From Hamiltosporidium tvaerminnensis (lineage: Eukaryota; Microsporidia; Dubosqiidae), in contig JAKIMF020000001.1 of assembly GCA_022605425.2 (NCBI GenBank), forward strand, positions 1,428,501 through 1,492,500: 64,000 bases of DNA, in the 5' to 3' direction. Position 1 is the first letter of the stretch. Each line of letters starts with the position of its first letter. The notes under the pieces are model-generated. The model had not been told where the DNA came from, did not search any database, and worked only from the letters and a program-made list of their open reading frames with translations. This document shows, piece by piece, positions 9,222-20,339 of the stretch. Both the position numbers and the translations under genes were made by a program.

Positions 9222-12200
9222 TTTTTTATTTAATAAAATTCTGGGTTAACAAATTTTCTCTCGTTTAACTAATTTCTTCCATCACTTTAACCACTTTATT
9301 CTCTTTTTCTACATCCGACTTATCATTAATGTCTATCTTCGGTTCCTCTGGTCTGGTTACGTCATCTAAAATAAGGGGTAAAATATTTTTTTGAATTTAC
9401 TTGTTTAACACTATCTTCCTCGTTCTTCACTTCTTTTAAGGGGGGTGTTGGCTGTTTATGCATCTCAGCTCCTATAATAACACTTAATGACGCTCTCTCC
9501 CAGCTCTCTTCGGCACTTGGTCCTGACTCAATTCCTCTTCGTCGATCGAAGGAAATCATTTCGACTGTTTTCTTAAGTACTATGGACTGAATGTATGCCT
9601 CTACATTTATGGGTATTTGTAATCTTTTAAGATAAGTCTTATGGTATTTTGTCACAATACCGTCCCATGTTATCACATAAGGAATTATCTCTACACTACA
9701 TTTGTAAATAAGACCCAGCTCATTTGCTAATAGGTCATACTTCCTAAGTTTCTCTGTTTCAACTATTTGAAGTGAGTCTTGGGAGGTGATTCCTACTTCA
9801 ATGAGGGTAATCTTATTTCGTCTCTTGTCTAAAACGAATATATCTGGCCTATTATTTCGAATTTTGACATCAGTTTTTATTCTGGTGTCCACTCTTATCT
9901 CTGCATACTCATTATCAAGAATTTCTTGAACTGAGTGGCTTCTAATTCGTTTTGAAGACTTGAATTTATATTTATTTAACAAGAGCAAATGTATACATCG
10001 TACCACTTCATTGTGTCGTCTAGTATAGTCATGACCAAGCATTTTTTCACATCTCGTTGCTAAATGGTCTACTGTTTTTCTAGACGTGTTGCAGTGTTGA
10101 CACACACCTTCTGCTCCCCAAAATACGTTTCTATCCTGGATATAGCAGAACACTGCTTCATCACGCGGTCTTACACTTCCTTTCTTTAACCATCTTGAGG
10201 AGTCATTTACGCTTACTAGCTCGTTGTTTCTAGCATTATATAACTTTGAATGTAGTTTTCGTTTTTCTATTTCGTTATATAAGTTAGCTAGTTGAGCTTC
10301 ATCTAATTTATTTTTAGTGACCTCCTCTGCCATCCCGTATTTTACTTGTAAAAAGTCTTTTATTAGTGCAAGATGGGTTTTATTATCATTCTCCACCTTA
10401 AGGATTGCTGCTCTTCTGGTCGATGTTTCTTTAGATTTTTCCAGACAATCCAAGAGTTGCAAAAGCATATGTTCGCTTTTGAACTCAACACTATGAAGAC
10501 CTCTCCCAAGTTCTGTTCTGGGAAGGTACAGACGCTCTTTACATCCTGGGCGAAGATGTATCTTGTTCTTTATTAAAACTGCACGTACTGCGTCATCCAA
10601 CTTTGAGAAGTCGCCAGGTTCAAGTCGATGTACACCTATATGATAGTTTATTAGAGATATCGCATGTTGATTGATAGCTTGAAATAAATTTCTTGCATTC
10701 AATCTCGTGCGGAAAAGTCTCTCTACCCTCGCTATCAGTTTGGTTTGTACTTCCTCAAACGACTTACGTGTTGGAATTCCTCTGCTATCTTCTATTATTC
10801 CGAGGTATTTGTAAACACCTATTCCTTCAAGAAGAGTAGCAGTATTCTCACAACACGAATCATTTGTGGCCGACTTCTCTCTGTTTATTTCTAATCCTAT
10901 ATTTTTCATAAACATTTTTACTTCCTCCGTCATCTTTTCAAGCGTTGTTCCATCTTTGGCAAGGAGCTTAAGATCATCAATGAACAAGAGATGATTGGTA
11001 GAGTGGGATGCATCCTCCGTTTGTATTGTCACCTTTGCGTATTCTTCATTGAGTTTACGGCTCAATGGATCCATACACAGCACAAACAATAAGGGTGACA
11101 AACTATCTCCCTGTAGAATCCCCTTATCAATCTTCTTGTTCATAATTTTTTCAGACCCTACCGAAATATCAATTTTCCATTTTGATATTGTTACCTTAAT
11201 AAATTTCAGGATCCAATCAGGTAAATTAAGGTTTTCGATGACTTGTGTCAAATAAGCATGATCTATTGAATCATACGCCTTTTTGACATCAATCCACGTT
11301 GCCTTAAGATTGTTTCCATACTCTTTATTAATAGCAACATTTAGCAGGGCCTGCTCCTTCGCTCCTTGCACACCTCTCACTGCACCCAATTGATTATCTG
11401 CTAGTAACCCTCGCCTCTCTACCTCAAGCTGAACAACTTTTGTAACACACTTTGTCGTCAGCTTGTAAAGGTTTGACATACAAGTTATTGACCTATAGTC
11501 GGAGCCTTTTTGTGGTACGCTTTTTGGAATGAGATACGTTAGCCCATGATAGAACCAATTAGCTTGTGGTGTTCCTTCAAAACATATGGCTTTCACAATA
11601 TCATAAAGATACTTGTGAAGAGTCGTAAGTTTCTTGATATAAAAATTGTAGATCCCATCAATTCCGGCGGCTTTCCAGTTAGGAAGCCAATTGATAATAT
11701 CTACAAATTCATCAAGTGAAGGAAACGTGGCCTGGTGAGTATCCGGCACGAAAGGTATCAGATACTCATCATACGTAACTATTTCATTATTTTTGTTCCA
11801 CATTGTGGACCAAAAACTTACAATTTCGTCACGATTAACCACATGCTCGGATTCCACACGCTCAGACAGGCCACGATAATATCTACCTCGGAACAACTCA
11901 AACATACGATTCTCTTTTCGGAATTGCTTCCTACTTTCGTACATCGTAAGTTTTTTTTCGTAAACAGTTATCAGCTCATTCTTCTTAACTACAGCCTCCG
12001 ATAGATCATTTGTTTTGTTTAGGTCTAAATTAAACTCTCGCATAATTTTTTTAAGACTTTTAGTTTGAGAAGAGGAGAGTTCTTCCCGTCTACGTGCTTT
12101 CTCGAGGATATCTTTTGAAAGTTTTAACACTGAAATTTTACTCTCAATGCTTTCTTTCCACGCTGATCTTGGCCTCTCTTTACGTGTTTCATCGTCATAA

Positions 12201-13025
12201 CATACCTGTGCTGTCTGGATAATTCGGGCAACGTCTGTTATCGTCATAGGTACATGAGAGTCAGCATATTCACCGACTATTCGATTAATAAGATCAAGAA
12301 CTGTAGTGTCAACCAATTCATTTGGAAGCTTTCGAGTTCGGACTACTACTTTTCCGATTTCCTCCTCAGATATTTTTTTGATATTACTCAAGTATTTTTC
12401 TCTCAGGCTTATAAATCGAGTAGCATCGGTCAAGGAACATGGCTCGGCGAGACAAGTGGCGATTCGACGTCGCTCTCCATTCTCTTCCTGCCTAATTTCC
12501 TCTTCCGTCTTATTGTGTGCCATTCTTTTTAGCACATCGATAGTTTCGGTACAGGAGAACTTCTCATTATAGTAGCTCTGTATCTCTTTCCATCCATTTC
12601 TAGGCATTCGGTCAAACCTTGTTTGTACTGCAAAAAGAACACATCGAATAAATTCTTGACGCTCGGCCTCTATAGATCTGAGTATGGATCGGAGTACAAC
12701 GAGCCTTTCGGAAATAGGTATGGTACAAAGGTTTGGCCAACTAGCAGCTATATCTGGCCTAGGGGTCACGGTGCTTGAATGCATAGGGTTAGATGGCGAG
12801 GGTATGGTGTTAAGCAAGCATACCTTTGTGTTTGTGTTTGCTTCGCTTGGTGGTATAGAAATGTTATTTATGATGGTGGATGGTGTGTATGAGCTTGGCT
12901 GTGGAATTCCCTGTTCGTTTTTACACTCTCTAATTACCTCATCCATTTCACTTGCCCTGTTTGCAGCCTTTATTATTTTTTCTTCTTGTTTTTCGCTGCC
13001 TACATATTTTCTTATACCCAAATAC
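9222..13025 (-). mobile_element. Nearly intact non-LTR retrotransposon with restriction-like endonuclease
   Basis: A 3.8-kb element bounded by a perfect 14-bp target-site duplication. On the minus strand it starts three bases before the ORF, carries one long ORF and a 3' untranslated stretch of about 140 bases, and ends in an A+T-rich tail (cccagaattttattaaataa). The same 3' end recurs at 36817, 38840 and 43390, which confirms the boundary. Target-primed insertion by a LINE of the single-ORF, REL-endonuclease class (the R2/NeSL/Hero-like groups) explains this structure. It is the youngest copy here, judging by its open frame and clean duplication. Confidence 0.92.
9362..13021 (-). CDS. Retrotransposon polyprotein: reverse transcriptase plus PD-(D/E)XK endonuclease
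   Basis: A 1219-codon open frame. Residues 1-400 are charged and helical (nucleic-acid-binding region not resolved). The reverse transcriptase runs from about 440 to 780: WKAAGIDG (about 447), WIDVKKAYDS, GILQGDSLSPLLF, and the catalytic site written FIDDLKL (about 679), with Ile in place of the usual Ala of FADD/YADD. A CCHC knuckle C-x2-C-x8-H-x4-C sits near 971-988, and a restriction-like endonuclease with RPD-x14-E at about 1058-1075. This order is typical of site-preferring early LINE groups. The product would nick target DNA and copy its RNA there. The first codon of the frame is TTG; the broken copy at 43390-47190 has ATG at the same place (MGRK against xGIRK), so this copy may have lost its start and would use Met26 (about 12946) if translated. 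Confidence 0.93.
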   Translation of the reverse strand: MGIRKYVGSEKQEEKIIKAANRASEMDEVIRECKNEQGIPQPSSYTPSTIINNISIPPSEANTNTKVCLLNTIPSPSNPMHSSTVTPRPDIAASWPNLCTIPISERLVVLRSILRSIEAERQEFIRCVLFAVQTRFDRMPRNGWKEIQSYYNEKFSCTETIDVLKRMAHNKTEEEIRQEENGERRRIATCLAEPCSLTDATRFISLREKYLSNIKKISEEEIGKVVVRTRKLPNELVDTTVLDLINRIVGEYADSHVPMTITDVARIIQTAQVCYDDETRKERPRSAWKESIESKISVLKLSKDILEKARRREELSSSQTKSLKKIMREFNLDLNKTNDLSEAVVKKNELITVYEKKLTMYESRKQFRKENRMFELFRGRYYRGLSERVESEHVVNRDEIVSFWSTMWNKNNEIVTYDEYLIPFVPDTHQATFPSLDEFVDIINWLPNWKAAGIDGIYNFYIKKLTTLHKYLYDIVKAICFEGTPQANWFYHGLTYLIPKSVPQKGSDYRSITCMSNLYKLTTKCVTKVVQLEVERRGLLADNQLGAVRGVQGAKEQALLNVAINKEYGNNLKATWIDVKKAYDSIDHAYLTQVIENLNLPDWILKFIKVTISKWKIDISVGSEKIMNKKIDKGILQGDSLSPLLFVLCMDPLSRKLNEEYAKVTIQTEDASHSTNHLLFIDDLKLLAKDGTTLEKMTEEVKMFMKNIGLEINREKSATNDSCCENTATLLEGIGVYKYLGIIEDSRGIPTRKSFEEVQTKLIARVERLFRTRLNARNLFQAINQHAISLINYHIGVHRLEPGDFSKLDDAVRAVLIKNKIHLRPGCKERLYLPRTELGRGLHSVEFKSEHMLLQLLDCLEKSKETSTRRAAILKVENDNKTHLALIKDFLQVKYGMAEEVTKNKLDEAQLANLYNEIEKRKLHSKLYNARNNELVSVNDSSRWLKKGSVRPRDEAVFCYIQDRNVFWGAEGVCQHCNTSRKTVDHLATRCEKMLGHDYTRRHNEVVRCIHLLLLNKYKFKSSKRIRSHSVQEILDNEYAEIRVDTRIKTDVKIRNNRPDIFVLDKRRNKITLIEVGITSQDSLQIVETEKLRKYDLLANELGLIYKCSVEIIPYVITWDGIVTKYHKTYLKRLQIPINVEAYIQSIVLKKTVEMISFDRRRGIESGPSAEESWERASLSVIIGAEMHKQPTPPLKEVKNEEDSVKQVNSKKYFTPYFR

Positions 13026-13038
13026 TTAGATCATTCAA
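13025..13038. repeat. Target-site duplication, 5' side of the intact retrotransposon
   Basis: Identical to 9208-9221. The element's 5' end therefore lies only about three bases before its reading frame. Confidence 0.85.
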
Positions 13039-13351
13039 AAAATTTATTTTTTTATAAATCAACTGCATAATAAATAAAAAGCGAATTAAGATAAATAATT
13101 TATTCATGAAATTGCAATATATTATAGATTTTTTTTCTAAAGTTACATTGTTAAACAAATGATAAGTTTTTTCGTAATCAATTCCTAAACTATATTGTAT
13201 TAGAAAGTAAGAAGCAAGCGAATTTGTATTTATATCGCTTAAAAGAAACTTAATTTAAATAGCGACAAAAATAGTAAATGAGTAGAAAAAATTATATATT
13301 TGAAAAAAATTCCAAATTTATGAAATTCTATAATTTTTGTCACACATTTGT
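13039..13351. other. Intergenic spacer, nothing recognised
   Basis: A+T-rich spacer between the retrotransposon insertion and the decayed gene downstream. It may contain that gene's former promoter; no CCC or GGG triplet is seen next to the ATG. Confidence 0.4.
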
Positions 13352-15645
13352 ATGATGTCGTATACATGGCCTTCAATATTTATAGGTTATTCGCGAGAAA
13401 GAGATGTAATATTCTATGCTGCCAAAAGCAAGAAAGAAGTTCATTACGCTTCTGATATCGATGAAACAAAAAAAAATTGTTATTGCGAGATGATAAGAGA
13501 TTCTTCTGACAAAGCTTGCGAACTTAATTATACAGAACATTTATTCTCTAGAAATAAAGAAATTGAAATATCGAGTTTAAGATAAGCGACATTGACAATT
13601 TTGGTTTGAAATTTGAGATATTAGATAAATTGAACGTTCAAAATTCGAATCAAGAGATATTTCTTTGTAATCATATAAAAGCGCTAGAGTTTGAATTATT
13701 CTATAGTTTTCTAATTTTCTTCTATATCTCACATGAAAAGATAACAATTGACGGGTTTTATACAATATTATATTTACTCAAGTATTTCAAAGTTCAATGT
13801 GATAATAAATTAAGAGACGTATTAAAAAATATTTTTGTTTCATTATTGCGATCTAATGATATAACAAATCTTGATGTTACCAAAATATTGTTTGATTTGT
13901 CAAAAAAAGAAATATTTTCCCATGAATTCTTTAAAAAAATAGCAGAAGAATTTTTTAATTTGTTTATACCTGCTATAGATTACGTTTCATCTTTGTACTT
14001 AAAAGAACAAGATTTTTTACTCCAAGAAAAATATTATCCGTTGTATACTGATAATAGGAGGTATATTATGAGGCTAAATAGGAATTTTTTCTTACTTGTT
14101 GCACAAATAATAAACGCAAATATAAAAGTGAGAATATTCTAATTCTTTTACTAAATACTTTTGATTTAAAATACCTACATATTCAAGAATTAGAATATAA
14201 AAATTTGAAAACTTTGTATTTTTTTTAAAGAACCTGAAAAAGCCAATTGATGAAATAATATTTTATAAAATTCCTATCCAGGACCAACTTATTATATCGC
14301 TTAATATAAATTCAAATTTCGCTAGTATGAAAAGAATAATTTTTCTAGAATCTATGAAAGAAACCAATATGAAATTTTCATATAATTTACTTGCTGTTAA
14401 TGAAATTATATTTTATGATCAATTTTATATATATCAAGAAGATAAAATTGTAGAAAGCCTGATATTGAAGGAGCTAACAATATAAAAGATACCATAATAT
14501 ATTCGCAAAATGAAAAAAAATAGTCAAAGAGAAATTTTAATTTGCAAAAAAAAATATATTCAAACAAAGAATAAAGAAAAATCATGAAAAAATATACAGC
14601 AAACTTTTTAATCAAAATTTTTCAGCAGAAAAAATACAATTCTTTAAATTTATGACATAAAAATTTATTCCGTGGGAAATCGATTGTTCTGTTGGACTTA
14701 ATAGTAATTTTTACAATATTTAAATCAAATTAGAAAATTTAGACTTAGAAAATTTCAAAATAAAAGATAATAAACTTGGAAAAAATATTAGAAAAATTTT
14801 CATTAGATATTCGAGGATATATCATAATTTTTTAACTGATATTTTCAGTTTGAACAATATTAATACCTTAGAAATTGTTAATTCTGATATTATTGTGAGG
14901 AATGAACTGGAATATAAAAACGAATTTATCAAAAATTTTACATTTTATGCAAAAAACGAGAAAAATCTATATATTTTTATAAATTGATAAATTCAATGAT
15001 AAATATAAAAGAAGTATATTTTGGTTTTCCTGACCAGACCAGCATAAGATTATTCGAAAACTCAAATTTGATTATTAATTAAATTAATGTATCAAAGATT
15101 TGTTTTTGTAAAAAATATATAGAATTTTCAAAATAAAATTGCTTTTAAATTTTATACCAAGCGTAAATTTTTACATAAGTGCTAAATGTGATCCTGGTTC
15201 TTTGAAATATTTATGTTTGAATGGTAAAATTTGCGAAGTAAAGAACCTAAGCCTAACGTATTTCTCTTTGATAAATTGGATATGCAAGCTTTAATTTTTT
15301 TTTTGATTTGGAAGTACTGATTCTAAGTCATATAAATATGATAAACATTCATATAGCAAATTTATTTTGTGATTCCGAAGAGTACAACGTAGAACTGTTA
15401 TACTTCAAATATCTCAATATTTCGGAACTTGAATTGAAATTTATTTCAAAATTGAAAAACTATAATACATATCATTTGATAGCTGCCGAATTCCACAAAA
15501 AGCATCTCTATATTTTAACATAGGTATTTCAAGCAAGGTTTTATTGAGTATTTATCCCGGCGAAAACTATTTAGATGCAGTATTTGCCAATAATATAAAA
15601 GAAATATTTCTATCAAAGAAAATTATTATTGAATATTTGTGTTGA
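13352..15645 (+). pseudogene. Decayed gene, possibly of a leucine-rich-repeat-like family
   Basis: Several consecutive plus-strand frames together look like one broken gene of about 750 codons. The first frame runs from ATG 13352 to 13585. A frameshift at about 13567-13585 leads into a frame that is open to 14142, rich in Phe, Leu, Ile and Lys, with a helical N-terminal module. Further pieces at about 14220-14480, 14850-14985, 15140-15290, 15308-15523 and 15535-15645 show short hydrophobic segments with Leu/Ile and Asn spacing, such as NTLEIVNSDIIV, that resemble irregular leucine-rich repeats. At least five frameshifts or stops separate the pieces. Such proteins form large lineage-specific families in some microsporidia. 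The function is unknown and the family guess is weak; that it is a broken gene is better supported, because the frames adjoin and share composition. Confidence 0.55.
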
Positions 15646-16170
15646 TTTCTAACAAATAAAATTTTATTCTGTTTTAATCTATTATTTGTTTTATATAACA
15701 CAATACTATTACGATTCTAGGCTATTTTATTTTTTTGCGTAATCTAAGAGAAATACATTAAGCTATGTACGGATCTTTAAATTTCTCAAATATACAGAGC
15801 GAATAAAGAAGTCCTCCCAAAATCCGGCACTATAAAATTTTCAATGAAATGATTTTAACTTGCATATAAAGCGAAATATTTTCAAGATAACCTTTTACAG
15901 ACAATAGATATAAGAAACACTTGATCAACTGAATTATTTTCAGTAGTAATTTCTCAGAAATGTCTGTAAATTTTATCAATTTTTTCATGGCATAAATTAT
16001 CGGTATATTCAGTTGTATTGGATAAATTTAATTTTGCCATAAGTGTTTGAGAATCGTACAATATTACCGTATTTTTTTGAAAGGCAGCTAATTTAAAGTA
16101 CGTCTCTACCAAGAAGCTAGCTTTTCTGTTTAACTCCTCTTTGTATTATCAAATTAATTGTCTGTATAAA
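15646..16170 (-). mobile_element. Unidentified relic related to the 213-bp insertion at 39781-39993
   Basis: On the minus strand, 16030-16165 matches most of the 213-bp sequence inserted in the truncated retrotransposon copy. Shared blocks encode a peptide like LLEAYFKL, then a Pro-Glu-Asn-Tyr-Gly-like motif. Here the coding-like sequence continues to about 15780, so the parent was longer than the 213-bp copy. It is broken by frameshifts. The family is not recognised. Confidence 0.45.
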
Positions 16171-16214
16171 TAAGAAATTATATTTTTCCATTCTGATACT
16201 ACATTTTAAGTTTA

Positions 16215-16660
16215 AAAATTTAAATCATTAAATTCCGGTGGAAAAACATTTTCACAAATTTATACACATTCTTCTGCCTTTTTAACACCATTTTTTTTTC
16301 TCCTAAATTCGAATATTTTTTTATGTTTATCGTCCATTCCTGTAATGTGGTTCCTCCATCTGAAATATGGCGCATATTATTTTTGTTTAAATTTTTTTGC
16401 ACCATCTTACCCGTTTCTCGCCTGTTTTAAAGATTTTTTGGTGCCTCGAGCATCTCGGCTCTCTTAATAACACCCATTGACGCTCTTTCCCAGCTTTCTT
16501 CGGCATTTTGTCTCAACTCAAGTCTTCTTAGTCCACAAAAGAAATTGTTCGGGCTGTCTTATTGAGTATTTTCATTGAATTTATGTCTCTACATTCATGG
16601 GCATTCGTAGTCTTTTGAAGTATGACTTATGGTATTTTGTCCAAATATTGTTTCAGAAAA
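16215..16660 (-). mobile_element. Relic 3' end of the non-LTR retrotransposon
   Basis: On the minus strand it contains the end of the ORF (blocks equivalent to 9440-9660, such as 'cacccattgacgctctttcc' and the 'ctacattcatgggcattcgtag' block cut short) and the 3' untranslated region with its A+T tail near 16222. It is shifted in frame and truncated at the 5' side near 16660. Confidence 0.8.
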
Positions 16661-19250
16661 ATGGCTTATTAAATATCTACAATATGAAAGTACAAATTTT
16701 GAAAGTAGAAAGGATCCCGAAAAAAATATTAGATTTAGACTATCTTAAACTTATATTATTGGATAAAACCCGAAAATTTAAATCAAGTCTGTGAACGATA
16801 GATAAAATGAAAGGTTTAAATCGAAGATCAAGAACAAAGGCAATGATATTTACACATATGATATGTATAAAACTCTTTGCATCGGGCCTATAAACACAAA
16901 TTTACTTTCCTTGGTTTTTATATTTTTTTTTATTAACTTACAACCATAAATATTTTAATGGCATTAAAAGGTCATCTATGGAAAATAAAAATACCAAATA
17001 GATCGCGATTTCTCACCTAAACATTTCATTCAAATGAAAAGTAACAGCAAAGTTCTGACCAAATATAAATTTTATTTGTCAAACTTGTAGATGGCAATAA
17101 AAGTTTTATACCACTAATGTTTAGTTACAGGTGACGGGGTGAATGCTATCATTGACAAATCAATTAAAAGTAGCAAAATAAATTGTGCAAAAGGCAAAAA
17201 TAATTAAAGAAATATTCATCTTGATGAAAAGCTCAAAAACAAGTCTAAAAAAACAAATTTGATAAAAAAATCATAATTTTGAAAAACCATGCCAATTTGA
17301 AAATTAAAACACGTCAAAAGTCCATACCTTCTGGGATATATTTCATAATTTATTAATCCATCATATTAAAATTTAAGTTTGATATATTGGGGAGATCAGT
17401 AAATCATCCAAGGATATAATAAGTTATCTTGCCTACTTTTTTCATGAAATTTTACATCTAAAAAAAACCTAAAAAGAACTTATTAGAATTCAAAACATGG
17501 CGAAACATATACACATAAATAAAACATCTTTCTTATTCATCTATTTAATAGAGCTTGTTTTCTAGAAGAGATATAAGCCGATTTGAGGACAATTAATTTA
17601 CGATTATTCTTGTTTAAAATATACTATAAAATATCCAATATATGTTCGCTCGCAATTATTCGTTTCAGAAAAAATGGCTTTCTCTTCAGAGGAATTTTAA
17701 GTATGAAAATAGTTAGGCCTAATAGAAATTTGCAAAATATAGCCAACAAATAGTTCAATTAAAGAGCCAGCAGAGAATCTACTATGAAAAGTATAAATCC
17801 TGATTAATAAACTAAATTATGGAAAATAATTATAGGAATAAAAAAATTATGTGATATTATCCGCTAAAATCCATATAAATAACTTTAATTTAAAAGAAGT
17901 AATTTCTTAAGATAAAAAATCCAACTCGATTAGTATTGCTAAATATCATGATAAATATCAGCTTAGTCTGCCTATTGCACTTAATTATGTAGAATAAAAC
18001 CAACAAGAGACTAGAGGACTTTTGATTGAAGCGAAATATATTTTTGCAACTCTTGACTCTTCTAGTGTAAAATAAACGACTATCGAACAAAGGAGAATCA
18101 ATTCTACATTTAAAAATGAAAATAAGACAAAATTTTCATTAAATAAGATTAATATTTATAGCCAAAGTGAAATAGAACTTATATTTACAAGAAAAACAAA
18201 ACGCTTCACTGGAGAACTCATTAAACCAAATAAAAAATTATCTATAAACTTATAAAAACTCAAACTTACGACTCAAGGATTGTGTTTTTCAAAAATTAGC
18301 GTATAAACAGAGCATATATAGACAATGAATATTTTATTTACCGAATTAAGAATAAATACCAGCATTAGAAAGGAAGTTCTATTATCTAGGCAGTCAGAAA
18401 AGATTGAATACAATTTGCCAACGATGATAAAAATGCTCTACATGAATCTAACAAGTGTTGCACTCAAAAACTTTGTAGTTGTATTGAAAATTCATAAAAA
18501 ACACAATTTAAGGTAAAAACCATTTGAGTTTTTCTGTTTAGTACAATTTCGAAATGAATTATTAAAGAATAAGATGAATACAACTACAAAAACTCATCTC
18601 GAATTCCAAGAATATATTCGAAATATTTATGTGGATAAAAGATTGCTTAACCATATATTAAAGAGCATATATTTTTTATCTTCGAAAATATACCTAAAAT
18701 TTCCGAAACCGAAAAAAAGTAAAAAAAAAACGATTTATTAGTCCAAAATTTAGTTTTTATTGTATATAATATCAGATAAACCAGTATGAGGTGCATTGTA
18801 ATTATATTGCAGCCAAATACCATAATATTTATTATTATTCACAAAATACTGTAGGATTAGAGTTGGGTATCCTATCGACAATATTAAAAAAGACATTCGA
18901 AATTGTTTCTTCAGGACATGAAGAAAACAAGAGTGAAGGAAAAATATACAAGAAAATTAGATAAGTACATAAAAGCATTTAAATTAGAAGAAGAAGACAA
19001 GAATACCTCATAAAAATATTATCTTTACACAAAAACGAGGAAAAGGGTGTCAAGCAAACATTAGTCAAAATTATTCAAATTCAAATTCTGATGAAAAGAT
19101 GAAAATCAATGCCCATTTAAAATTAAGAAATAAATTGGTTGAAAACATGGAAGAATATAGAATAAAGAAAGGTAACATATCTAGAAAGACAATCTTGTTT
19201 CAAAAAACTTTATTATTTGGGTGATAAAATACGTATCCATAAACCACGAT
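16661..19250. other. Gene-poor region, nothing recognised
   Basis: 2.6 kb of A+T-rich sequence. Short ORFs (16597-16794, 17890-18090, 18325-18516) have no family resemblance and no start signal. Lys/Glu-rich coding-like stretches at 18860-19160 could be remains of a gene or transposon. Confidence 0.5.
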
Positions 19251-19257
19251 ACCTTTA

Positions 19258-19773
19258 TTATTCGAATTGTTTTAGCATATATTCAATAGCATTATCAATA
19301 TTATATCCCTCTTCTTCCTCTTTTTCAGTTAAATTATCTTCTTTAATATCATTTTCCATTAGAGATCTGTAAAGATCGTTACATGGACTTCTAAATATAA
19401 TTTCATCGTGTGTTTCATTGGTGCATCCACTTTCTCCGTTTTCGTTATAAAGTCTTAAAAAATGATTTAAAGAAATTGGTTTTTCATTTATATCAATAAA
19501 AGAAATACGAACATTTATATTGAATTCACCCCATCCTGTTTCTGTCAGAACAAATGGATATTTTGTTTCCACCAGTGGTGTAATAAAAGTATCGTGTAAT
19601 TTATATGTAACCGTACTTATATAATCCAATGGTGTGTCTGTTGGTGATTTAATATATATTGTCCATTTATGAGTGGCTGGTGTATTTTCAAGTTGTTCTT
19701 CGGGTGTTAGCGGTATAGATGATGATACTATTGTTATTTTTCTTGTTAAATTTACATTTTCTACTCTTTTCAT
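19258..19773 (-). CDS. YAF9: YEATS-domain protein, YAF9/GAS41-like
   Basis: A 171-residue protein made almost wholly of a YEATS domain (about residues 10-125): THKWTIYI (34-41), a second strand with KLHDTFI, then TETGWGEFNI (77-86), whose aromatic and Gly residues form the acyl-lysine reading pocket, and SFIDINEKPISL (91-102). The C-terminus is acidic (EKEEEEG) and ends in a short helix. Yaf9/GAS41 is a shared nuclear subunit of the NuA4 acetyltransferase and the SWR1 remodeller and reads acetylated histone H3. The protein is shorter than yeast Yaf9, mostly at the C-terminal coiled coil. A run of six G (CCCCCC on the coding strand) sits nine bases before the ATG. Taf14 is the alternative; the TGWGEF block and the KPVSL-like segment favour Yaf9. 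Confidence 0.87.
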   Translation of the reverse strand: MKRVENVNLTRKITIVSSSIPLTPEEQLENTPATHKWTIYIKSPTDTPLDYISTVTYKLHDTFITPLVETKYPFVLTETGWGEFNINVRISFIDINEKPISLNHFLRLYNENGESGCTNETHDEIIFRSPCNDLYRSLMENDIKEDNLTEKEEEEGYNIDNAIEYMLKQFE

Positions 19774-19781
19774 TTTTTTTA

Positions 19782-19787
19782 GGGGGG
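19782..19787 (-). promoter_or_regulatory. CCC start-proximal motif of YAF9
   Basis: CCCCCC on the coding strand, nine bases before the ATG, followed by an A-run. It fits the microsporidian start signal. Confidence 0.5.
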
Positions 19788-19789
19788 AG

Positions 19790-20335
19790 GTTGTATTTGT
19801 AGAATGATTTTTTTAAGATGGTGTTTTTTGAAAATAAAAGCACGAAATAATGGCATCAAGTGATAGATGAATATTTAATTAATATTTGATTTTAATAGGT
19901 TTTCGCAATACGAAACGAAAATTCAAAAAGTAGTATAAGAATATTTAATTAGAATAAAGATTTTAATATGGTTTTTGAGTACGAAAACAGGGATTATAAA
20001 GTAAATGATGAGATGAATAGCTTTATACTTTTTTAAATCAATATATAAAAAATTCTATTAAAAGTATAACGCATGTTCGATAAAATAAATATTTTAGATT
20101 ATTTTTGAACAAAATAGGTTTCAAAAAGTTTTTAGTCCAGAATTTATACCAACTTTTGCAAAAAGTCTTGAGAATTAAGAACCAAAAGCTTTTATGCCAA
20201 CGTACTGCAAACCATTTCTTCAATTTTTATTTAATATTTTTTGATGAAATATTAAAATTTTCATACAGATTTTCAAAAAAAGAAAAATTTATCTTACCAT
20301 TATTTTAAATGATAATATTCAAATAGATTACTAGA
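19790..20335. other. Intergenic spacer, nothing recognised
   Basis: A+T-rich. Overlapping short ORFs on both strands around 20040-20308 are antisense to one another and show no family resemblance. Confidence 0.45.
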
Positions 20336-20339
20336 ATTT

